A stretch of DNA of 64,000 nucleotides from an uncultured Alistipes sp. (GTDB taxonomy: Bacteria; Bacteroidota; Bacteroidia; Bacteroidales; Rikenellaceae), in the NCBI GenBank assembly GCA_949286165.1, contig CASDZK010000043.1, positions 1 through 64,000 of the forward strand. The letters are read 5' to 3'. Under the pieces are notes generated by a model. The model was given only the letters and a program-made list of their open reading frames with translations, was not told the origin of the DNA and did no database searches. Below, in pieces: positions 1 through 8,883 of this stretch. Made by a program: the position numbers and the translations under genes. Each line of letters begins with the position of its first letter. The first letter of the stretch is position 1.

Positions 1-50
1 GCAAAATGACCGATATATCATCATCACTCCGGACACGAATAAAAAAGAAA

Positions 51-79
51 TCGGCTGCAACTTCAAAAATTGCAGCCGA
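51..79. terminator. Hairpin terminator candidate
   Basis: A perfect 10-bp inverted repeat (tcggctgcaa / ttgcagccga) encloses a 9-base loop. It is preceded by an A-rich run at 41-50, which becomes a U-tract if transcribed on the minus strand. No gene using it lies inside the window. Confidence 0.5.
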
Positions 80-101
80 ATATCATTCTGCATTATGCAA
101 A

Positions 102-138
102 GAAGCCGACCTCAAAAATTCTCTTTTGGGTCGGCCTC
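102..138. repeat. Hairpin repeat shared with the gapA-sdhB gap
   Basis: Arms of about 10 bp (gaagccgacc / ggtcggcctc, one mismatch) enclose a loop ending in tctcttttgg. Both arms and loop are nearly identical to 27332-27374, where the stem is perfect over 13 bp. Two near-identical loops show this is a repeated element, not two independent hairpins. Confidence 0.6.
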
Positions 139-289
139 TTCGTATTTTCGGTTCCGCGATACCGGAGTCACTCTCCGACCGGGCCGACATGACGGAACGG
201 AACTCCTTGCGGGTCAATCCTTCCAAGGTAATCCGGTAATTTCCGGTAAAATCGGACGTATAGAATTTCAACTTGCCAGTATAAAAAGT

Positions 290-318
290 ATGAGGGGCGA
301 CTATTCAGCCCCCCTCAT
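290..318 (-). terminator. gcvT terminator
   Basis: The inverted repeat atgagggg / cccctcat (290-297 with 311-318) lies just past the gcvT stop at 324. On the minus strand it is followed by a T-rich tail, the reverse complement of 281-289. Position and shape fit a rho-independent terminator. Confidence 0.65.
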
Positions 319-323
319 CCGTA

Positions 324-1430
324 TCAGCCTTTTTTATAGAAAGGCGGTTTGACTACCTTCGCTTTCAGCTTTTTGCCGCGCACCTCCACATAAATTTCGC
401 TGCCGGCTTTACTGTACGGCGTCTGCACGTACCCCATGCCGATTCCCCGCTTCAACGAAGGCGACTGCGTTCCGGAAGTTACCGTTCCGATCGGTTCCCC
501 CGCTTCGTTTACCAGCGGATAGCCGTGGCGGGGAATGCCTCGGTCGATCATCTCGAATCCGACCAACTTTCTCGACACCCCTTCGGCTTTCTGCTTTTCC
601 AGTTTGTCGCGGTCGATGAACGCCTTGCCGTCCACGAATTTCGTGATCCAGCCCAGCCCCGCTTCTATCGGGGAAGTGGTATCGTCTATATCGTTCCCGT
701 AAAGGCAAAACCCCATCTCCAGACGTAGCGTATCGCGGGCTCCCAGGCCGATGGACCGGATGCCGTATTCCGCTCCGGCTTCGAACACCGCTTTCCACAG
801 CCGGTCCGCATCCTCGTTCGCCACGTAAATCTCGCATCCGCCCGCTCCGGTATATCCCGTAATCGACAAAATCGCATTCTTTATCCCGGCGATATCCGTC
901 TTTTTAAAGGTATAATACTCCATGTCTTCCACCGGCTCGCTGCACAGTTTCTGAACGACCTTCATGGCCAACGGTCCTTGTACGGCCAGCTGGGCGATCT
1001 CGTCCGAAGCGTTGTACAACTCTCTGCCGATTTCCAACCCCTCCGCTTCCGCGTACCGACACAAAAATTCCCAGTCTTTCTGAATATTCGAAGCATTGAC
1101 CACCAGCAAATAGGTCTCGCCGTCGATCCGGTAAACCAGCAAATCGTCCACAATTCCCCCCTTGCCGTTCGGGAAACAGGAATACTGCACCTTGCCGTCG
1201 TACAGCGCCGCCACGTTATTGGTCGTCACCTTCTGCAAAAAAGCCTCGCTTTTGGGGCCTTTGACCCAGATTTCCCCCATGTGGCTGACATCAAACACCC
1301 CTACCCCGTTGCGCACCGCCGCATGTTCTTCATTGATACCCGTAAACTCAATGGGCATATTGTACCCCGCAAACGGCGCCATCCTGGCTCCCGCTTCGAT
1401 ATGATACTTCGTAAATGCAGTATTTTTCAT
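324..1430 (-). CDS. gcvT: Aminomethyltransferase, glycine cleavage T protein
   Basis: This 368-residue protein is the tetrahydrofolate-dependent aminomethyltransferase of the glycine cleavage system, acting in the cytoplasm on the aminomethyl-lipoyl H protein. The N-terminus ([20 protein letters not shown]), the FDVSHMGEI block, the [21 protein letters not shown] [14 protein letters not shown] stretch and the C-terminal [18 protein letters not shown] block are family hallmarks, and the length is normal. I chose the ATG at 1430 because the longer frame to 1469 starts with an unrelated low-complexity peptide and would overlap the -7 element at 1467-1474. It is transcribed alone on the minus strand and ends at the hairpin at 290-318. 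The H and P proteins are not in the window. Confidence 0.95.
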   Translation of the reverse strand: MKNTAFTKYHIEAGARMAPFAGYNMPIEFTGINEEHAAVRNGVGVFDVSHMGEIWVKGPKSEAFLQKVTTNNVAALYDGKVQYSCFPNGKGGIVDDLLVYRIDGETYLLVVNASNIQKDWEFLCRYAEAEGLEIGRELYNASDEIAQLAVQGPLAMKVVQKLCSEPVEDMEYYTFKKTDIAGIKNAILSITGYTGAGGCEIYVANEDADRLWKAVFEAGAEYGIRSIGLGARDTLRLEMGFCLYGNDIDDTTSPIEAGLGWITKFVDGKAFIDRDKLEKQKAEGVSRKLVGFEMIDRGIPRHGYPLVNEAGEPIGTVTSGTQSPSLKRGIGMGYVQTPYSKAGSEIYVEVRGKKLKAKVVKPPFYKKG

Positions 1431-1466
1431 ATTTCGATTTCTGATTGATGAATTTATAATTATATG

Positions 1467-1474
1467 CAAAGATA
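1467..1474 (-). promoter_or_regulatory. gcvT promoter, -7 element
   Basis: The plus strand reads caaagata, which is TATCTTTG on the minus strand and matches the Bacteroidota -7 consensus TAnnTTTG, 36 bp upstream of the chosen gcvT start. No clear -33 box is seen. Confidence 0.5.
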
Positions 1475-1644
1475 AACGATTCTATCCTATTTTTCAGCCA
1501 GGTTCGCTTTTTTTTCAAAAATCGTTAGCGCATTCGTTCCGTCCCACGGTTCCGGCCATCGTCACGGGCCTCCCCTTCTCCGAATGGTACAGTAGTTGAA
1601 ACCCGCGAAAGTTACGGGCCTGCTCCCGACACAATCGTCACGCC

Positions 1645-2583
1645 ATGGGAAACAACGCCTCCAACGGACACCTGTCCCTCATTTTAGCCAACATCATATT
1701 CGGAATGAACTTTTCCCTGTTCGTCTCCGTCATCCACCATTACATGAGTTTCCAGAATCTTTTTTTCATCCGCGTCCTGTTTTCCGCCCTCGTTTTCATT
1801 CCTTTCATCTTCTTTTCCAAACGGCGCATCCACAAAACGGACATCCTGCGTATCATCGGCGTTTCTCTGCTGGTCATTTACGGCAAACAATACCTCATGC
1901 TATGGGGAGCCGGACACACCAGCCCGGTGGATTCCTCCATCCTGGCCACCATGGGTCCTATCTTCACATTGACCGTATCCGCCCTCCTCGTCCACGAAAA
2001 GATACATGCCGTAAAAATCCTCGGCATCTGCTTAGGCATAGCCGGCGCCCTCAGCCTGATTTTCCACAACGGCCTGCCGGAAATGTCGGGCGGCCGGGCT
2101 TTCGGCGACATCCTCATCTTCGCCAGCACCTTCGCCGCCGCCACCAATACGGTATTGATAAAACCGGAACTCATGAAATACGGCACTCCCACGGTCATGG
2201 GCTGGTACTACATCATCGGCCTGCTGGCCACGGCCCCTTTTTTCGCCCGGGATTTTTTCGCGCAGGACTTTGCAGCCATTCCGCTGCAAGGATACATAGA
2301 AATAGGCGTCATCTGCCTGTTGGGAACCATCCTGCCGAACTACCTGCTTTACCTCGGCACGGCACGGCTGACCTCCGTACACACGGCCCTTTATTTCTAT
2401 CTGCAACCCGCCACGGCCACCCTTTTCGCCCTGCTGCGCCATCAGGAGACTTTCGACAAAACCAATCTCGTCGCCGCCATACTCATCTTCACGGGCGTCG
2501 TGCTCATCATCATCTCTTACCGGAAATACAAATTTCCGCCCGTTACCGTTCCGAACGAACCGGCGACGAACGGGCCGGAATAA
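1645..2583 (+). CDS. EamA/DMT-family transporter
   Basis: This 312-residue inner-membrane protein has about ten hydrophobic segments arranged as two similar EamA halves. The first starts near LSLILANIIFGMNFSL; the second begins around residue 155 with DILIFASTFAAATNTVLIK. A conserved membrane stretch, LGTARLTSVHTALYFYLQP, lies near residue 240 and is typical of the drug/metabolite transporter superfamily. The substrate cannot be told from sequence; members export amino acids, sugars or small metabolites. It stands alone on the plus strand and converges on trmB, with an imperfect hairpin in the 67-bp gap. Confidence 0.85.
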   Translation: MGNNASNGHLSLILANIIFGMNFSLFVSVIHHYMSFQNLFFIRVLFSALVFIPFIFFSKRRIHKTDILRIIGVSLLVIYGKQYLMLWGAGHTSPVDSSILATMGPIFTLTVSALLVHEKIHAVKILGICLGIAGALSLIFHNGLPEMSGGRAFGDILIFASTFAAATNTVLIKPELMKYGTPTVMGWYYIIGLLATAPFFARDFFAQDFAAIPLQGYIEIGVICLLGTILPNYLLYLGTARLTSVHTALYFYLQPATATLFALLRHQETFDKTNLVAAILIFTGVVLIIISYRKYKFPPVTVPNEPATNGPE

Positions 2584-2650
2584 AACGCCGGCGGCGAAAA
2601 GCACGGACGTCTCCCGCCTTTCGTCGCCGTACACGATATGTCGTCAAACC

Positions 2651-3385
2651 TCAATCCTCGAAATTACCGGTCTCGTCCTCCGGGAAAACCCCTTCATCGA
2701 ACCGTTCCTTCCCTTCCAAGGAAAACCGCAAATACGTAATCGGTTTCCCTTCGGCCAGAAAACGGTTCTCATACGTCGTCTGCAGGGTCACTACCTCGGG
2801 CGGCATACGGTCCCTTTCCGCATACACATCTTCGCTGCACAACTCTTCCCGCAATCCGTTTTCCTGTAAAATCCAGCGGGTGTAACGGTGCAGATGCCGA
2901 CTATCCGTTTTCAAATGGATGGTTCCGTCCGGTTTCAGAAACCGGGCGTACCGATTCAGAAACAACGACGAAGTCAGCCGTTTCCCGGCCCGGTTCTTCT
3001 TCAGTTGCGGATCGGCGAACGTAATCCATATTTCGTCCACCTCGCCCTCGGCGAAAAACGATTCGATAAATTCGATCCGGGTCCGCAGGAAACCGACGTT
3101 TTCCATGCCTTCGTCCGTCGCCGTACGGCCGCCCCGCCACATCCGGGCTCCCTTGATATCCACGCCGATAAAATTCCGGTCCGGGTAAAGCCGGGCCAGA
3201 CCTATGGTATATTCGCCTCTGCCGCAGCCCAACTCCAAAACGATCGGCCGGTCGTTCTTGAAAAAGTCCTCCCGCCATTTTCCTTTAAGCCGGTAATCCC
3301 GGTTGAACACCTCCTCGAAAAGAGGCTGTACCATACAAGCGAACGTTTCGTTTTCCTGAAACCGCTTTAACTTGTCTTTTCCCAT
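2651..3385 (-). CDS. trmB: tRNA (guanine46-N7)-methyltransferase
   Basis: This cytoplasmic SAM-dependent enzyme makes m7G46 in the tRNA variable loop. The 244-residue protein carries the SAM-binding loop LELGCGRGEYT near residue 51, the ITFADPQLKKNRAGKRL stretch that is the Bacteroidota form of the family PDPWPKKRH motif, and a TTYENRFLAEGKPI block near the C-terminus matching the conserved TxYE substrate motif. It is the last gene of a ricT-gldH-trmB minus-strand operon; the gldH stop lies four bases upstream of its start, so translational coupling is likely. Confidence 0.93.
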   Translation of the reverse strand: MGKDKLKRFQENETFACMVQPLFEEVFNRDYRLKGKWREDFFKNDRPIVLELGCGRGEYTIGLARLYPDRNFIGVDIKGARMWRGGRTATDEGMENVGFLRTRIEFIESFFAEGEVDEIWITFADPQLKKNRAGKRLTSSLFLNRYARFLKPDGTIHLKTDSRHLHRYTRWILQENGLREELCSEDVYAERDRMPPEVVTLQTTYENRFLAEGKPITYLRFSLEGKERFDEGVFPEDETGNFED

Positions 3386-3389
3386 AACT

Positions 3390-3851
3390 CTATTCTCGTT
3401 TTCTGACGACCAGCCCCACCGACGTCACACCGGACGACACCGCAACCGGCATCAGCGTCATGCGATAAACGCCCCGTTCGCCGAATACGGCCCGCTCCAC
3501 GATACATCGCTCCAGATTATACAGGGCCGCCATTTTCCCGTCCTCGAAACGCCGGGTCTCCGGGTCGAACAATTCCAGCGACAACGTGTCGGAAAACCAA
3601 CGGTTCGTCGGCGACAGACAATCGAACCGGAACCGGACACGGTCGTATCCGAATTTCTCGGTATATCGCAGCGACAGAATGATATCGCGCCGCGACAAAG
3701 TGTCCGTATTGGAATAATTGAAATAAATCCGTTCCGGAAGGGGACGGTCCTCGCGGTATTCCGACATCATCACGCAGTCTCCAACCGGCTGCGAGCAGGA
3801 AAACATCCCCGCCAGCCCCAGCAACCATCCCGTCCATCTACCCCTTTCCAT
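3390..3851 (-). CDS. gldH: Gliding motility lipoprotein GldH
   Basis: This 153-residue lipoprotein has an N-terminal hydrophobic signal followed by the lipobox-like LAGMFSC, so it should be anchored in the envelope. The FNYSNTDTLSRRDIILSLRY and FDCLSPTNRWFSDTLSLEL stretches and the size match the GldH family, first known from Flavobacterium gliding and widespread in non-gliding Bacteroidota. I chose the ATG at 3851 over a GTG at 3860. It sits nine bases after ricT and four before trmB. A ricT-gldH neighbourhood is, from memory, common in the phylum and supports the call. Confidence 0.82.
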   Translation of the reverse strand: MERGRWTGWLLGLAGMFSCSQPVGDCVMMSEYREDRPLPERIYFNYSNTDTLSRRDIILSLRYTEKFGYDRVRFRFDCLSPTNRWFSDTLSLELFDPETRRFEDGKMAALYNLERCIVERAVFGERGVYRMTLMPVAVSSGVTSVGLVVRKRE

Positions 3852-3860
3852 CCCGGCCAC

Positions 3861-5237
3861 CTACTCTCCGGCCGTTTTTTTAACCGGATTATTGTTCCTG
3901 CGTCCGTTGTTCCGCTTCCGGGAAGCGTTATTCGAAACACGGTTCTGCTGTTCTCCGCTCCCTCCGGCATTTTGCGCCGGACGGCTTCCCCGCCGCTCCC
4001 GATTCTCCCGCGACGGGCGCTCCTTCGGATTCGCCGCAGACGGTTGGGACGAAGTTTTCTTCGCCGGATTTTCCGCCCGGTCGTTCGGACGTCCGCCGCC
4101 CGAACGATTCCCCCGGTTCCGGTCGCCGCGTTTCCGGCGGGGTTTGCTGTTATCGAAACGGGTAATGCTCTCTTCTCCCACGACATTCTTATAATCCGGT
4201 TCGACAATCACTTCCTGCAAGGAATCCGGCTGCAACCGGTCCACTTTGATTCCTTTCCGATTCTGCCGGATAATCTCGCGCACCCGCGACACGGGAATGG
4301 TAATGACATTGACCGAAGAAGAAGGATCGCTGGAAAAACTCATTTCCCGCTTAAAAATATCCGATTTTACCAAATAATAAGAAGCCTCCGTCGTTTCGAG
4401 CGGTGCGTTGATTTGCGGGAAATCCCTGCGGGCATCGATGTAAGAATCCACCTCGTAGTTCAAACAACATTTCAGTTTCCCGCACTGTCCGGCCAACTTC
4501 TGCGGATTCAGGGAGATCTCCTGAAACCGGGCGGAATTGGTCGTTACCGACACGAAATTGGAAACCCACGACGAACAGCACAATTCCCGTCCGCAAGATC
4601 CGATACCGCCGATACGGCCCGCCTCTTGCCGGGCTCCGATCTGTTTCATTTCGATACGTACGCGGAACTGTTCGGCGAATATTTTGATCAGTTCCCGGAA
4701 ATCCACCCGTTCATCGGCGATATAATAAAAGATGGCCTTTACCTTATCGCCCTGATACTCCACATCCCCGATCTTCATGTTCAGCCCCAGCGAGGCCGCA
4801 ATGACCCGGGCCCGTATCATGGTCGAATACTCCAAAGCGATGGCTTCCTGCCATTTGGCGATATCCGCGGGCTTGGCTATACGGTATATCTTTTTGAATT
4901 CCACGCCTTCGGGGTTAAAGCCGTTTTTCTTCATTTGCAGCGCCACCATCTCCCCGCCCAGCGAAACGATGCCGATATCGTGGCCCGGCGAAGATTCTAC
5001 CGCCACGATGTCCCCTTTCTTCAGAGGCAGGTTGTTCACGTTCCGATAATACCCTTTCCGGGTGTTTTTAAAACGTACCTCGAAAATATCGCCCTGCGGC
5101 AACAACGCCTCCACGTCCTGCAGCCAGTCGAAACTGTTCAATTTGTTCGCACCGTCGCACCGTTCCGCAGAAATTTCATCGTCCGCATTCCGTTTGAAAC
5201 GACATCCCCGCCCTATATCTAATTTATAATCGCTCAT
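3861..5237 (-). CDS. ricT: PSP1/RicT-like regulatory protein with a basic tail
   Basis: This 458-residue protein belongs to the PSP1 family. In Bacillus, RicT forms the RicAFT complex, which carries Fe-S clusters and assists RNase Y processing; its role in Bacteroidota is unclear. The core, to about residue 330, contains the cysteine blocks GSCGRELCCSSW and CGKLKCCLNYE that ligate metal in the family. After about residue 365 comes a tail of roughly 95 residues rich in Arg, Asn and Gly that looks disordered and RNA-binding. The ATG at 5237 fits the family N-terminus; the longer frame to 5270 would pass through the -7 element. It leads the ricT-gldH-trmB operon. Confidence 0.85.
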   Translation of the reverse strand: MSDYKLDIGRGCRFKRNADDEISAERCDGANKLNSFDWLQDVEALLPQGDIFEVRFKNTRKGYYRNVNNLPLKKGDIVAVESSPGHDIGIVSLGGEMVALQMKKNGFNPEGVEFKKIYRIAKPADIAKWQEAIALEYSTMIRARVIAASLGLNMKIGDVEYQGDKVKAIFYYIADERVDFRELIKIFAEQFRVRIEMKQIGARQEAGRIGGIGSCGRELCCSSWVSNFVSVTTNSARFQEISLNPQKLAGQCGKLKCCLNYEVDSYIDARRDFPQINAPLETTEASYYLVKSDIFKREMSFSSDPSSSVNVITIPVSRVREIIRQNRKGIKVDRLQPDSLQEVIVEPDYKNVVGEESITRFDNSKPRRKRGDRNRGNRSGGGRPNDRAENPAKKTSSQPSAANPKERPSRENRERRGSRPAQNAGGSGEQQNRVSNNASRKRNNGRRNNNPVKKTAGE

Positions 5238-5259
5238 TTTCACAAACAGTTTAATATTG

Positions 5260-5290
5260 CAAAGATACACTTTTTTACAAACGAATGAAA
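5260..5290 (-). promoter_or_regulatory. ricT operon promoter
   Basis: On the minus strand there is TATCTTTG (5260-5267), a match to TAnnTTTG, with TTTC (5287-5290) 19 bp upstream as the -33 box. The initiation point would lie just ahead of the ATG at 5237. Confidence 0.6.
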
Positions 5291-5343
5291 AGGCCGTCCG
5301 GCAACGACTTCTTTTGAAAATTCACGCCCGTCCAAAAACGCAA

Positions 5344-5380
5344 TCGTCCCGTCGCGGCTGAACAAACCGCGACGGGACGA
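5344..5380 (-). terminator. ssb operon terminator
   Basis: A 14-bp perfect stem (5344-5357 with 5367-5380) with a 9-base loop lies just past the ssb stop. On the minus strand it is followed by gcgtttttgg. This separates ssb from the ricT promoter. Confidence 0.8.
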
Positions 5381-5405
5381 CACCTGCTTTTCTCCGTAAA
5401 TCGCC

Positions 5406-5864
5406 TCAGAACGGCAGATCGTCGGTTTCCGGCACGGGAAGCGGTTCCTGCATTTCCCGAACGGGTTCCGCGGAAACTCCCGGAGACGCCGATTGATATT
5501 CTCCGGAAACAGACTGTCCGCTTATCTCTTCCCGGTTACGACCGCCGATCATCCGCATATCGTCGACATAAATCTCGACGGCGATATGCTGCACACCCGA
5601 CGCATCCTCCCATTGGCGCGAACGAATCCGTCCTTCCACGTACAATTGCGTACCTTTCTTGACATACATCTCCACCACCCCGGCCAGACCGCGACGGAAA
5701 ATCAACGTATGCCATTCGGTGTGTTCCGTCTGCTGCTGCGTAGTCGGATTGAAAATACGTTCGGAAGTAGCCAGCCGCAAACGAGCTATTTTCCCTCCGT
5801 TTTCGAATATGCGGACTTCGGGTTCCGTACCGACGCGTCCGACCAGAATAACTTTATTTACCAT
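5406..5864 (-). CDS. ssb: Single-stranded DNA-binding protein
   Basis: This 152-residue protein has the OB-fold of bacterial SSB: MVNKVILVGRVGTEPEVR at the start, TEWHTLIFRRGLA in the middle and GTQLYVEGRIRSRQW near residue 80. It ends in the acidic tip ETDDLPF, which recruits replication and repair partners. It coats single-stranded DNA as a tetramer in the cytoplasm. Its start overlaps the last seven bases of the upstream DUF5723 gene, so it appears to be co-transcribed with two envelope genes, an unusual setting. A strong hairpin follows it. Confidence 0.95.
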   Translation of the reverse strand: MVNKVILVGRVGTEPEVRIFENGGKIARLRLATSERIFNPTTQQQTEHTEWHTLIFRRGLAGVVEMYVKKGTQLYVEGRIRSRQWEDASGVQHIAVEIYVDDMRMIGGRNREEISGQSVSGEYQSASPGVSAEPVREMQEPLPVPETDDLPF

Positions 5865-7201
5865 AATACGCTTTTATTTAATTTTTCCAACCGGTATTTG
5901 CCCAGATAACAGTTGAAACCCCACCGGAATCCCACGCTGCGCAGATTTCCCATTGACGCCAACGCCGACATGCTGCCGTCCGCCAGAATATAAAACTGGA
6001 ATCCCCGGGTATTAGTCATGATGCCGGCGCCCAGCGACATCGGATCGGTATTCTTGTGGGTTAATGTTCCGACGACCGAAAATTTCCCGCTTCGGGTCGT
6101 ATAGCGGTAACCGGCTGTAATCGCGTAATTGAACCGCTTCCGCTGCGAGAATATGCCCAACATGTTCATAGACACCATGTGCATATTGTCCCCGCGAACG
6201 TCGTATTCCCCGCTGACATTCATGGTAACAGGCAGCGTGGTCCGACAACGGACCCCCGAAAGGGTATCGACCTCCATGACATCCATGATATCCCGGTAAA
6301 CGGAATCCAGCAAATCGCCCACGTTACCCGCTCCGAAAACATCGTTCAGATTCCCCAGGCCATTGAAATGATATACCTTGCCCGGATTCATCGACACGAT
6401 TCTGGAAGAACTGCCCGCATTCCAGTTGATGAATCCCATGTCCGTCAGAGAAAGTCCCACGCGCCATCCTCGTTTGGAATTATACATGGCTCCTATGTCG
6501 AATGCCACGCCGGGATTGTTCAGCAACGTATTCGTTCCGAATTCGCTGTTCCCCGCATCGTAATTGCCCAACATGATATCCACGTCTCCCCGGAGAGTAT
6601 AAGCATCCAATTGTTTGTCGATCGTGACACGGGAGTTTCCCGTATTGACGGCGGCGGCTCCCAACAAGAATTTCACTTTCGCGCCGACACTCCAATGGTC
6701 GTCGATTTGCAAGGTGTATCCCAAAGCCGTTTCATCCCAGGCCATGATCCGGCTGTTCATCGGAATATCGAACGAACGGGTAGAAAGCAACGGATTATCG
6801 AACACGAACGCGAAAATGTCGTGCGGATAATTGATACCCGCCGACGCCCGCAAACGATTCGACACGGTAATCATCTGATTCTGTCGAAAACGGATTCCGA
6901 ACGAAAACAAGTCGTCGCTGAACCGCAACGACATCGGATTGTTGTTCCTTACCCGACGCATCAGTTTAGAAGTATTGACGAAGCCATTATCGAACATCGC
7001 ATTATAGCTGAAAGAGTTTTCCGCTCCGACCGACAACGCTCCGATGAAGGGAACCGTCAAAAAAGAAGCTCTCGGCATATAGGCCGGATTGATCTGGTTG
7101 CGTTGCGGCGTTTCGCCCATGGCCGTCATCATATAATCCTGCGCTGCCGCCATGTTGCAAACGGCCAGCCCGATAATCAAACAAATATATAATCTTTTCA
7201 T
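5858..7201 (-). CDS. DUF5723-type outer-membrane protein
   Basis: This 447-residue protein has a short signal peptide ending near AAAQ, then repeated amphipathic strands with alternating aromatic and polar residues, as expected of an outer-membrane beta-barrel. The early stretch NPAYMPRASFLTVP resembles the N-terminal block of the Bacteroidota DUF5723/PorP-like group. The function is unknown; relatives are abundant outer-membrane proteins in the phylum. It lies 11 bp after the lipoprotein gene at 7213-8754, overlaps ssb by seven bases, and is probably part of one operon with both. Confidence 0.7.
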   Translation of the reverse strand: MKRLYICLIIGLAVCNMAAAQDYMMTAMGETPQRNQINPAYMPRASFLTVPFIGALSVGAENSFSYNAMFDNGFVNTSKLMRRVRNNNPMSLRFSDDLFSFGIRFRQNQMITVSNRLRASAGINYPHDIFAFVFDNPLLSTRSFDIPMNSRIMAWDETALGYTLQIDDHWSVGAKVKFLLGAAAVNTGNSRVTIDKQLDAYTLRGDVDIMLGNYDAGNSEFGTNTLLNNPGVAFDIGAMYNSKRGWRVGLSLTDMGFINWNAGSSSRIVSMNPGKVYHFNGLGNLNDVFGAGNVGDLLDSVYRDIMDVMEVDTLSGVRCRTTLPVTMNVSGEYDVRGDNMHMVSMNMLGIFSQRKRFNYAITAGYRYTTRSGKFSVVGTLTHKNTDPMSLGAGIMTNTRGFQFYILADGSMSALASMGNLRSVGFRWGFNCYLGKYRLEKLNKSVLW

Positions 7202-7212
7202 TTCTCTGCCGA

Positions 7213-8754
7213 TTACAATTCAATTTCTCCGTTTACTCCTATCGTCAATCTCAGGTCCAGATAGGATCCCTCATAAATTTTCACATTCTCCTTCTCCGCC
7301 GCATTGCGCGTAGAAGCCTTCAACTTGAAATAGATTTTTTCCGCATTGACAAAAGCGTCGGTCTGCTCCTTGTTCAACGTAATCAACTGAAAATTCGAAG
7401 CGTCCATCCGATACGGCTCGAATCCCGCTTCTTCCGGTTTTACATCGTTGGCCGGTCCTATTTCCACAGGCATCTCATTCAGCACCGTCTCTTCATGCGT
7501 ATATTTGTCCACACTGATCAACTGCAGGCTCAGGTCGAGCGGAAACCCGTTTTCCCCGGTTACGGCCAACTGCACCTGATTCAGCATATAATCTTCCATA
7601 TCCAGATTAAAGTCGAAATCACTCTCCAACGAGAATCCTTCCAGACAACCGTCCAACGGCAAAACGAACAACGTCCGGTTAAGCAGTTCGGAATCGTAAC
7701 GGAAGATATTGACCGTACCCGGCACGTATCCTTCGTCCATCAAATCTTCCTTCGTCGGATTGACTATTGTTTCCACAATGAGTTCGACACGGGAAAAGTC
7801 CCTGCCGATCGCGTCACTGATCCCCGTACCGCTTTCCGTATTGCCGTTATCGAACCGAACGACACTTTCTCCCGGTTCAATCAAAAAACGGTTTTTGTCG
7901 AATCCGTCCTGCAAAACGATTTCCCGGCCATTGACCTGCAATGAGCGCAGAATCACAGCCACTGGAATCTCCAGGTCGTTCCGGATCCGAAATTCAACAT
8001 AAGGGTCGGCTAAATAAATTTCATCGATCTGTTCGAAAAACTCCACAGCTTCGCTGCTAGCATCCAGATAAATCCGGGTTTCATCCAGCTCCTTCCGCCC
8101 GATGTATCCCGTTATTTCCTCAAATTCCATGTTTTCAAAATCGACACGCACTTCCGCATCAGCCGAAGAACCGGCATAATGTCCGGAATAGACGAAAGTA
8201 AGCCCGTTGGCAACCGTTTCGCTATGAAACGGTTCCATGACGGCCCCATCCAAGGAAACGGACCGCCCCGGCTCCAGCACCACCGGTTCCCCGTTCGGCA
8301 AAGTCAGCTCCCGGACAGTGCAACGCACCCCGGCCAATGCCGCATCTTCCTGCATAACCACGGTCCCTCCGCGCAATACGAGCCGGTCGATCCGCTGCCC
8401 TTCCGAAACCGACAAATCAAAATCCATCTCCACATCGGGAATATCCCCGTCCACCGACAAACCGGACAACCGATGGTCCACATGCTGATCCTCGATCGTA
8501 AACAAATCGTCCATTTTCGCCGGGTCCACCAACTGCGATTCGGTCGATTCCTGAATGGAAAACACCCCTTCGTCATTGACCTCCAACGTATTCTTCAAAG
8601 CCGTTTGTTCGAACAACTCCCGATCGTCCAGATAATAGTTTCCCAACGGCAACGACGCGTTTATCGGCAACTTCAGATCGTCCGTCTTGTCCATGTCCAT
8701 GCAGGACCCCAACACCGTCGCTCCCATCAAAAGAAATAAACTTTTTCCTTTCAT
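7213..8754 (-). CDS. Large envelope lipoprotein, function unknown
   Basis: This 513-residue protein begins with a lipoprotein signal and the lipobox LGSC, with Cys18 as the lipid-modified residue, followed by acidic residues. The mature part is rich in beta-strand-like segments and is acidic throughout, with several repeated hydrophobic-polar strands suggesting stacked immunoglobulin-like or similar domains. No catalytic motif is visible. It is the first gene of an apparent operon with the DUF5723 barrel protein, 11 bp downstream, so it may be the periplasmic or surface partner of that barrel. That partnership is inference from position. Confidence 0.65.
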   Translation of the reverse strand: MKGKSLFLLMGATVLGSCMDMDKTDDLKLPINASLPLGNYYLDDRELFEQTALKNTLEVNDEGVFSIQESTESQLVDPAKMDDLFTIEDQHVDHRLSGLSVDGDIPDVEMDFDLSVSEGQRIDRLVLRGGTVVMQEDAALAGVRCTVRELTLPNGEPVVLEPGRSVSLDGAVMEPFHSETVANGLTFVYSGHYAGSSADAEVRVDFENMEFEEITGYIGRKELDETRIYLDASSEAVEFFEQIDEIYLADPYVEFRIRNDLEIPVAVILRSLQVNGREIVLQDGFDKNRFLIEPGESVVRFDNGNTESGTGISDAIGRDFSRVELIVETIVNPTKEDLMDEGYVPGTVNIFRYDSELLNRTLFVLPLDGCLEGFSLESDFDFNLDMEDYMLNQVQLAVTGENGFPLDLSLQLISVDKYTHEETVLNEMPVEIGPANDVKPEEAGFEPYRMDASNFQLITLNKEQTDAFVNAEKIYFKLKASTRNAAEKENVKIYEGSYLDLRLTIGVNGEIEL

Positions 8755-8774
8755 AAATCCATCAATTTAACGCA

Positions 8775-8782
8775 CAAAGATA
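8775..8782 (-). promoter_or_regulatory. Lipoprotein/DUF5723/ssb promoter, -7 element
   Basis: The plus strand has caaagata, giving TATCTTTG on the minus strand, 21 bp ahead of the lipoprotein start. Candidate -33 boxes at 8800-8807 have slightly off spacing (17 or 21 bp). Confidence 0.5.
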
Positions 8783-8883
8783 ACTGTTTTCATTTAAACC
8801 AAACAATCCGGTCCGAACAAACAGAAACATCTCATTTCCCGTTCATTCGGACCACTTTCCCGGATTGCATGCCACAAAATACG

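Larger units (their letters stand above)
1..323. other. Intergenic region downstream of gcvT, three hairpins
   Basis: No convincing gene is seen in this stretch. It holds three inverted repeats: 51-60/70-79, 102-111/129-138 and 290-297/311-318. The first may end a transcript entering from the left edge, the second is a repeat shared with the gapA-sdhB gap, and the third fits the gcvT terminator. The short frames here run through the hairpins and look like chance. Confidence 0.6.

Noticed and set aside
6..352. Short frames with KEADLKNSLLGRPL-like peptides, also seen near 27330
   Set aside because: The shared peptide is only the translation of the repeated hairpin.
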